Assembly (NCBI GenBank): GCA_002453475.1
Contig: DKGY01000021.1
Coordinates: 1 to 11,890 of the forward strand
DNA: 11,890 nt
Source of the DNA: Clostridium sp. UBA6758
GTDB lineage: Bacteria > Bacillota > Clostridia > Clostridiales > Clostridiaceae
Direction: 5' to 3'
Part shown: positions 7,933-11,890 of the stretch, one piece after another
How positions within the stretch are numbered: the stretch's first letter is position 1
Layout: the number at the start of each line of letters is the position of its first letter
Notes under the pieces: generated by a model
Databases searched by the model: none
What the model was told of the DNA's origin: nothing
What the model saw: only the letters and a program-made list of their open reading frames with translations
Made by a program: the position numbers and the translations under genes

Positions 7933-9303
7933 TTATTTGTTTTTATTTTTATCATATACCCAGTTCTCTTTATTAATTTGCCTAGCTCTTGCTATAGCTA
8001 AAGAGCCCTCTGGTACTTTTTCGGTTATTGTTGATCCAGCTGCAATATAAGTATTATCTTCTACTTCAACTGGTGATACTAGGTTAGTATTACATCCTAT
8101 AAATACATTGTTTCCAATTGTAGTTTTGTATTTTGCTTTTCCATCATAATTAACTACAACAGTTCCGCATCCAAAATTACATTTTTCTCCCACTTCAGCA
8201 TCTCCTATATAAGTTAAATGGGATACCTTAGTTCCATCACCTATTGATGATTTTTTAATTTCTACAAAATCACCTATTCTTGCATTGTTACCTATAGTTG
8301 TTTCCGGTCTAATATACGCAAAAGGTCCAACTGTAGTATTATCTCCAATTTTACTATTTAGTACTACAGAATTTTCTACAGTTACATCATCACCAATTAT
8401 ACCATTAGTTATTCTGTTATTTGAGTATAATACACAATTTCCACCTATTACTGTAGTTCCTTCTATAACATTTCCTGGATATATAACTGTATCTTGACCT
8501 ATAATTACGTCACACTCTATATAAGTGTTTCTAGGATCCATAATTATAACACCATTATCCATATGCTCTCTATTTATTCTACTTCTCATTATATCATTTG
8601 CAACTGAAAGTTCTTCCTTTGAATTTACCGCTGTAATTTCTTCTACATCAACAGCAATAGCTCCAACTTTCTTATCTTCACTTTTTAGTATTTCTATTAC
8701 ATCTGTTAAGTAATACTCACCTTGATTATTGTTATTATTAAGTTTACCTAAAGTATTTAATAATGTATCTATATCAAAACAATACATACCTGAGTTAATT
8801 TCATTAACCTTTACTTCTTCTTCATTACAATCCTTAAATTCTACAATCTTCTCTACTTCTCCTTGAGTATTTCTAATTATTCTTCCATACTTTAGAGGAT
8901 TGCTCATTATAGATGTCAATATTGTGGCACTACATTTTTGTTCCTCATGATATTTAGTAAGTTTTGTTACTGTCTCTTCCGTTATTAAAGGACCATCTCC
9001 AACAAATATTGCTACTGACCCTTTTTTACCTTTTAAAAATTCTTCTGCACACATTACTGCATGCCCAGTACCTAATTGTTCTTCTTGAACTGAGTAGAAA
9101 ATATTTCTACTTTCAGTGCCTTTCCTAACTTTATCAGCACCTTTTCCAATAACCACACTTACTTCTTCTACTCCAGACTTTCTTATGTTATCTATAACAT
9201 GGTTTATCATTTCTTTTCCACAAACTCTGTGTAGAACTTTAGGAGTATTAGATTTCATTCTTTTACCTTCGCCAGCGGCAAGGATTATAGCACATTTATA
9301 CAA
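7933..9303 (-). CDS. glmU: Bifunctional GlmU (glucosamine-1-P acetyltransferase / GlcNAc-1-P uridyltransferase)
   Basis: Performs the last two steps to UDP-GlcNAc, the precursor of peptidoglycan and teichoic acid linkage units. The uridyltransferase domain (about 1-228) has the nucleotide-binding motif [11 protein letters not shown]...PKVLH (8-25), [10 protein letters not shown] (73-82) and GDGPL (102-106). The acetyltransferase domain (about 250-456) is a left-handed beta helix of hexapeptide repeats containing [11 protein letters not shown], with the catalytic His362, and the acetyl-CoA side NYDGK...TTIGN. Start choice: the open frame reaches a GTG at 9312, but that GTG is part of the ribosome binding site GAAGAGGTG, six bases before a TTG at 9301-9303. 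Starting there gives [11 protein letters not shown], the usual family N-terminus, and 456 residues. It leads an operon with prs. Confidence 0.97.
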   Translation of the reverse strand: MYKCAIILAAGEGKRMKSNTPKVLHRVCGKEMINHVIDNIRKSGVEEVSVVIGKGADKVRKGTESRNIFYSVQEEQLGTGHAVMCAEEFLKGKKGSVAIFVGDGPLITEETVTKLTKYHEEQKCSATILTSIMSNPLKYGRIIRNTQGEVEKIVEFKDCNEEEVKVNEINSGMYCFDIDTLLNTLGKLNNNNNQGEYYLTDVIEILKSEDKKVGAIAVDVEEITAVNSKEELSVANDIMRSRINREHMDNGVIIMDPRNTYIECDVIIGQDTVIYPGNVIEGTTVIGGNCVLYSNNRITNGIIGDDVTVENSVVLNSKIGDNTTVGPFAYIRPETTIGNNARIGDFVEIKKSSIGDGTKVSHLTYIGDAEVGEKCNFGCGTVVVNYDGKAKYKTTIGNNVFIGCNTNLVSPVEVEDNTYIAAGSTITEKVPEGSLAIARARQINKENWVYDKNKNK

Positions 9304-9437
9304 TTCATACACCTCTTCATTTAAAATGTAATTAATCTTTCTTATTAAATCATTCTATTATACTTTAATACTAATATTTCTTAAAACTTCAATATTAATC
9401 TATCATATTTATTATATTTATATACTACTTCTATACT

Positions 9438-9466
9438 ATTATATTGAAACTGTTACACTTTTTCAA
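9438..9466 (-). promoter_or_regulatory. SigA-type promoter for glmU-prs
   Basis: On the minus strand, TTGAAA and a perfect TATAAT are separated by 17 bases. This implies a leader of roughly 125 bases before glmU. Another TATAAT lies nearer the gene at 9357-9362 but has only a poor -35. I recognise no riboswitch in the leader. Confidence 0.7.
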
Positions 9467-9510
9467 CCAAAGTATATTTTTTACATAAAAATATGTATTA
9501 ACTATACACA

Positions 9511-9540
9511 AAATAAAAAGGAGTGCTACGCTCCTTTTTA
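9511..9540 (-). terminator. Rho-independent terminator after spoVG
   Basis: AAAAAGGAG and CTCCTTTTT (9515-9523 and 9531-9539) form a perfect nine-base-pair stem starting just past the spoVG stop. On the minus strand it runs into TTTTTATTTT. It separates spoVG from glmU, unlike an uninterrupted operon. Confidence 0.85.
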
Positions 9541-9543
9541 TAA

Positions 9544-9828
9544 CTAGACTATTTCATCTTCTACTTGCTCTTCATTTTTAACTTTTTCATACTCGTCAAG
9601 TATAGATTTTTGAATTTTCTCTCTTGTTTCTGTATTAATTGGGTGAGCTATATCCTTAAATTCTCCATCAGGAGTTCTTCTACTAGGCATAGCTATAAAA
9701 TTACCACTTTGACCCTCAATTATTTTGATGTCATGAACCACGAATTCATTATCTAAAGTTATAGATACTATAGCCTTCATTTTTCCTTCTGTGGTAATCT
9801 TTCTAATTCTAACGTCTGTAATTATCAT
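9544..9828 (-). CDS. spoVG: SpoVG, septation/regulatory nucleic-acid-binding protein
   Basis: 94 residues, the normal size of this small conserved family. In Bacillus, SpoVG affects asymmetric septation and spore cortex formation; in Staphylococcus and Listeria homologues bind DNA or RNA as global regulators. The family pattern is clear: [11 protein letters not shown] at the N-terminus, [21 protein letters not shown] (17-37), the signature [21 protein letters not shown] (44-64), and an acidic, variable C-terminal tail. GGAGGTG precedes the ATG at good spacing. It lies between purR and glmU as in Bacillus, but yabJ is missing. It has its own SigH-type promoter and a Spo0A box, and its own terminator, so it is probably induced at the start of sporulation; some read-through from purR is possible because I see no terminator between them. 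Confidence 0.97.
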   Translation of the reverse strand: MIITDVRIRKITTEGKMKAIVSITLDNEFVVHDIKIIEGQSGNFIAMPSRRTPDGEFKDIAHPINTETREKIQKSILDEYEKVKNEEQVEDEIV

Positions 9829-9862
9829 GAAATTCCACCTCCAAGATGTGCTTTCATGTATT

Positions 9863-9887
9863 ATTCTACTAAGACAATGTAATTCCT
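9863..9887 (-). promoter_or_regulatory. SigH-type promoter for spoVG
   Basis: On the minus strand, AGGAATT and GAAT are separated by 14 bases. They match the SigH consensus (AGGAWWT and GAAT), and the spacing equals that of the well-known B. subtilis spoVG SigH promoter as I recall it. It ends about 35 bases before the spoVG start. Confidence 0.7.
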
Positions 9888-9893
9888 TCTATT

Positions 9894-9900
9894 TGTCGAA
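9894..9900 (+). promoter_or_regulatory. Spo0A box (TGTCGAA) upstream of spoVG
   Basis: A perfect match to the 0A-box consensus TGNCGAA, within TTTGTCGAAAGAT, reading on the plus strand. It sits seven bases upstream of the spoVG SigH -35 element, a position usual for an activator site. Binding is inferred. Confidence 0.55.
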
Positions 9901-9923
9901 AGATTTTCCATTTTATTTGCAGT

Positions 9924-10754
9924 TTACTTGTTTTTTTCACTAGATGGACTAACAATTGCAATTCCATCTTCTCCAATGCCATAAAAATTTACTAATGAAA
10001 TATAATCATCCACTAGTTTATCCTCAACTTCTACATTATCTATTAAAAAACCACTACCTAATAATTCACTATCAAATTCACTTAAAAGTTCTTTAATACC
10101 CTTTGCAGTTCCTCCACCTCTCATAAAGTCATCTACAAATACACACCTGCTATTTCTCTTCATAGACTTTGTTGATAATGTCATAGTTTGAAGTCTATTA
10201 CTTGAACCAGAAGCATAATTTATACTTACTGTAGTACCTTCTGTATATTTAGTGTCATGACGTACTGTAACAAGCTGGACTCCTAATTGTTTTGCAACCT
10301 CATAACCTAATGGAATACCTTTAGTTTCTATTGTAACTACATAATCCACATTCATATCTTTAAATTTACTAGCTAATATTATAGCTGAATTTTGAATAAT
10401 ACTTGGATTATATGCTATATCCGTTATATATAAAAAATTACCTGGAACAACTCTAGATTGTTGTCTTAACGCTTCACACAAATCTTCCAAAAACTGTTTT
10501 TTGTCTTCGTTAGATTTTTCATTGATAAATCTTATTCCACCAGCAGCACCTGCTACTGTTTCTATCTTTCCCATAGATAAACCTTCTATTACTTCCCTAA
10601 CTATAACTATATCTTCGCTAATAGTAGATTTTGCTGCATTAAATTTCTCTGTAAATAAATTTAAAGTTATAACCTTATTAGGATTTTCAGTTAAAACTTT
10701 AGTTATACCAATAACCCTTTGGTTTCTATTAAATTTATGTTTAATTTTCTCCAT
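9924..10754 (-). CDS. purR: PurR, PRPP-responsive purine operon regulator
   Basis: Gram-positive PurR represses purine synthesis and transport genes and releases DNA when PRPP is high; it is unrelated to the LacI-type PurR of E. coli. The N-terminal winged helix (about 1-75) includes FNAAKSTISEDIVIVREV (38-55) and GAAGGIRF (69-76). The type I phosphoribosyltransferase-like domain (about 80-276) carries the PRPP-binding loop VFVDDFMRGGGT (205-216). Length 276 is close to the B. subtilis protein. The open frame runs 17 codons further to a GTG with no ribosome binding site and a Lys/Asn-rich, non-conserved extension, so I start at the ATG at 10752-10754, preceded by GGAAGG about ten bases away. 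I found no PurBox (CCGAAC core) on either strand of this window, so local autoregulation is not evident. Confidence 0.95.
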   Translation of the reverse strand: MEKIKHKFNRNQRVIGITKVLTENPNKVITLNLFTEKFNAAKSTISEDIVIVREVIEGLSMGKIETVAGAAGGIRFINEKSNEDKKQFLEDLCEALRQQSRVVPGNFLYITDIAYNPSIIQNSAIILASKFKDMNVDYVVTIETKGIPLGYEVAKQLGVQLVTVRHDTKYTEGTTVSINYASGSSNRLQTMTLSTKSMKRNSRCVFVDDFMRGGGTAKGIKELLSEFDSELLGSGFLIDNVEVEDKLVDDYISLVNFYGIGEDGIAIVSPSSEKNK

Positions 10755-10831
10755 ACAAACTATACCTTCCCGAATTTTATCTTTATTTTTACCTTTATTG
10801 TTCACATTTATTCTATATGTTTTATTACTAT

Positions 10832-10860
10832 ATTACAATTACTTTTTTTATTTTCTTCAA
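10832..10860 (-). promoter_or_regulatory. Candidate SigA-type promoter for purR
   Basis: On the minus strand, TTGAAG and TGTAAT are separated by 17 bases, about 77 bases before the purR start. Surrounding sequence is strongly A+T rich, so chance matches are likely; moderate support only. Confidence 0.45.
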
Positions 10861-11070
10861 TATAATATATAAAATAACATGAATTAACTCTATATAAGCC
10901 TTAATATGAATTTAATCAATTAATTATTCTGTTAAAATAGATAGCCATATTAAGAAACATACTAACAAAAGTAACTCCTGTGGACCTAACAAGAAACACT
11001 AAAAAACTATCCTTATTTACCTCTAACGATAAATGCATATGTAAAATTATACCATGAATTTGTCGTAAAT
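10861..11070. other. Non-coding gap between purR promoter and the small SOS-linked gene
   Basis: About 210 bases with no convincing gene. It contains a nine-base-pair inverted repeat (CTTAATATG at 10900-10908, CATATTAAG at 10946-10954) with a long loop and no T-tract, and a 22-to-24-codon hydrophobic reading frame on the minus strand ending at 10924 (see findings). I see no RNA gene or mobile element ends. Confidence 0.5.
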
Positions 11071-11124
11071 AAAAATAGCTACTTCAAAATAAAGATTAAA
11101 TAAATCTTCATTTTGAAATAGCCT
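11066..11124 (-). terminator. Long hairpin terminator after the 77-residue gene
   Basis: TTCAAAAT-A-AAGATT (11083-11097) pairs with AATCTT-C-ATTTTGAA (11103-11117): 14 base pairs with one mismatch around a five-base loop. It can extend outward with AGCT/AGCC-side pairing. On the minus strand it is followed by TTTTTATTT. It lies about 30 bases past the stop at 11154 and insulates purR from this gene. The plus-strand side has only three T's, so it is probably one-directional. Confidence 0.75.
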
Positions 11125-11153
11125 TTGACTTCAGCCTTATCTCATAATATATA

Positions 11154-11387
11154 TCAGCTACATACAACTATTTTTGAAGTTAAAGGATTCCTTTTAGTAA
11201 ATTCATTAGCTTCTTGTATATTTCTAGCTTTAAATAAAAGTTTACCTCCATTCTTATTTAAAACTCCACCGCAAAGCATGTATTTTTGGCCACCACACTC
11301 TCTATCATCTTCTAAAAAATTTATACCTTCAAGTCCCTGTCCATCTGCCTTATACTTTAACTCAATGAATAAACCTTTGTCTCCCAT
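11154..11387 (-). CDS. Small uncharacterised protein under a LexA-type operator; weakly YciI-like
   Basis: 77 residues, not recognised as a named protein. The start is the ATG at 11385-11387, seven bases after GGGGG; the longer frame starts upstream at a TTG that lies inside the promoter and so cannot be used. The N-terminus (GLFIELKY, 5-12) looks like a beta strand. The second half, from CGGVL to RNPL (39-69), with GGKLLFKARNIQEAN in the middle, resembles the C-terminal part of YciI-type dimeric alpha/beta proteins, but the His/Asp pair proposed as catalytic in YciI is not evident and the match is by eye. Two CGG repeats (Cys31, Cys39) and a penultimate Cys76 are notable. There is no signal peptide or membrane span. 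It is monocistronic, with its own terminator. An SOS-induced role is inferred from the operator, not from the protein. Confidence 0.8.
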   Translation of the reverse strand: MGDKGLFIELKYKADGQGLEGINFLEDDRECGGQKYMLCGGVLNKNGGKLLFKARNIQEANEFTKRNPLTSKIVVCS

Positions 11388-11419
11388 CTTTTTACCCCCA
11401 TATCTGTTTTCATATTTAC

Positions 11420-11448
11420 ATGATAACGAACACATGTTCAATTGTCAA
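11420..11448 (-). promoter_or_regulatory. SigA-type promoter of the 77-residue gene
   Basis: On the minus strand, a perfect TTGACA (11443-11448) and TATCAT (11420-11425) are separated by 17 bases, giving a leader of about 25 bases before the ATG at 11387. One of the best promoters in the window. Confidence 0.8.
11427..11440. promoter_or_regulatory. LexA (SOS/Cheo) box inside the promoter spacer
   Basis: TGAACATGTGTTCG on the minus strand matches the Gram-positive LexA consensus CGAACRNRYGTTYG at 13 of 14 positions, with both core arms intact (GAAC-N4-GTTC). It lies wholly between the -35 and -10 hexamers, where a bound repressor would block RNA polymerase. Confidence 0.75.
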
Positions 11449-11570
11449 TATTATTTTTATACTCATTATTAAAAATTATCATCAATAACTTTTAGCTCAA
11501 TGCATGTCCCTTTATCTTTAAATATATATTCAAAGATAAGTAAAATATGACTATTATTTTGCATATAAAG

Positions 11571-11599
11571 TTGATAATATCTCTTCTTTAATTTATACT
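11571..11599 (+). promoter_or_regulatory. SigA-type promoter of the hutG-like gene
   Basis: TTGATA and TATACT are separated by 17 bases, ending 44 bases before the ATG. Upstream, an eight-base-pair dyad (TTATCTTT at 11512-11519 and AAAGATAA at 11532-11539) has no T-tract and could be an operator. Confidence 0.65.
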
Positions 11600-11643
11600 G
11601 AAAACGTATAAAACTACTAAGAAGTTACTTGTGGGGTGATTTT

Positions 11644-11890
11644 ATGTTTATTAAAAACTATGAGCCTATGAATGAAAGCTTATGGCAAGGAAGAATAGAT
11701 AGCGACGACAATTTTGATGCTTTTAGATGGCACCAATGGATTATGCCTCTTGATCTTCAAAGAGATGATCTTGAGCCTCTTGATGGATTAAATTTTGCGC
11801 TTTTAGGCTTTTGCTGTCATGAAGGAGTTAAAAAAAACAAAGGCCGTATAGGTGCCATGAATGGTCCTATATCCATTAGAAAAGAGCTTT
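11644..11890 (+). CDS. hutG: Formimidoylglutamase-like arginase/agmatinase-family enzyme (3' end outside window)
   Basis: The first 82 codons are present; the frame is open to the right edge. The N-terminus (SLWQGRIDSDDNF, then RWHQWI and LLGFCCHEGVKKNKGRIGA) fits formimidoylglutamases of the ureohydrolase family, which hydrolyse N-formimidoyl-glutamate to glutamate and formamide in histidine breakdown. The R-GR-GA...GP stretch before the truncated end is the substrate-pocket region seen near the N-terminus of these enzymes; the metal-binding GGGH and DxHxD motifs lie beyond the window. GGGGTGA precedes the ATG at good spacing. It is the only plus-strand gene, divergent from the 77-residue gene, with its own promoter. 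Other hut genes are not visible, so pathway membership is inferred; a different ureohydrolase is possible. Confidence 0.85.
   Translation, partial: MFIKNYEPMNESLWQGRIDSDDNFDAFRWHQWIMPLDLQRDDLEPLDGLNFALLGFCCHEGVKKNKGRIGAMNGPISIRKEL

Noticed and set aside
9304..9437. Riboswitch or attenuator in the glmU leader
   Set aside because: No G+C-rich stem, terminator hairpin or known aptamer core could be seen; only A+T-rich sequence.
10755..10805. GTG-started, 17-residue Lys/Asn-rich extension of PurR
   Set aside because: No ribosome binding site upstream of the GTG, and the extension is unlike the family N-terminus.
10900..10954. CTTAATATG/CATATTAAG inverted repeat as a terminator or small RNA
   Set aside because: The stem is all A+T except its ends, the loop is 37 bases and there is no T-tract.
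11059..11067. TTTGTCGTA as a second Spo0A box
   Set aside because: One mismatch to TGNCGAA at a key position and no promoter beside it.
11388..11441. Upstream extension of the 77-residue gene to a TTG at 11441
   Set aside because: It runs through the -10 and the LexA box, so that start would lie before the transcript begins; the ATG at 11387 has the ribosome binding site.
11125..11472. Plus-strand 115-codon frame opposite the 77-residue gene
   Set aside because: No ribosome binding site or promoter, Phe/Pro/Ser-rich shadow composition, and it runs through the mapped promoter and operator of the minus-strand gene.

Overview
The window is about 70% A+T and reads as chromosomal DNA from a Firmicute, most likely Clostridium sensu stricto. 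The evidence is the strong GGAGG-type ribosome binding sites, frequent TTG starts, the sporulation-linked gene spoVG with a SigH-type promoter and a Spo0A box, and the gene order purR-spoVG-glmU-prs-...-pth-mfd. Bacillus subtilis has the same backbone (purR-yabJ-spoVG-gcaD-prs-ctc-pth-fin-mfd). Here yabJ, ctc and fin are absent, and a two-component system with an HtrA-like gene sits between prs and pth. I cannot name the species from sequence alone.

Layout, right to left along the minus strand. A 77-residue protein of unknown function (11154-11387) has its own promoter, with a LexA/SOS-type operator inside the -35/-10 spacer, and a strong terminator. Next come purR (purine regulator), spoVG (RNA/DNA-binding sporulation protein; SigH promoter plus 0A box) with a terminator, and the glmU-prs operon (UDP-GlcNAc and PRPP synthesis) with a terminator. 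Then follow a response regulator, a sensor kinase and a membrane-anchored HtrA-like protein in one operon with a terminator, then pth and mfd (peptidyl-tRNA hydrolase and transcription-repair coupling factor). mfd runs off the left edge. On the plus strand at the right edge, the start of a formimidoylglutamase gene (hutG-like) is driven by a good SigA-type promoter.

How the parts relate. PurR and Prs both handle PRPP: Prs makes it, and PurR of this family senses it. GlmU feeds peptidoglycan precursor synthesis. The response regulator, kinase and HtrA-like protein look like an envelope-sensing unit, but the HtrA-like protein lacks the catalytic His and Ser and is probably not a protease. Pth and Mfd handle stalled translation and stalled transcription.

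The two most interesting observations are the LexA-type operator precisely placed in the promoter of an uncharacterised small gene, and the predicted inactive HtrA homologue co-operonic with a two-component system. Most of the rest is ordinary housekeeping content. Several gene starts are set here by ribosome binding sites rather than by the longest open frame (pth, response regulator, glmU, purR, the 77-residue gene).
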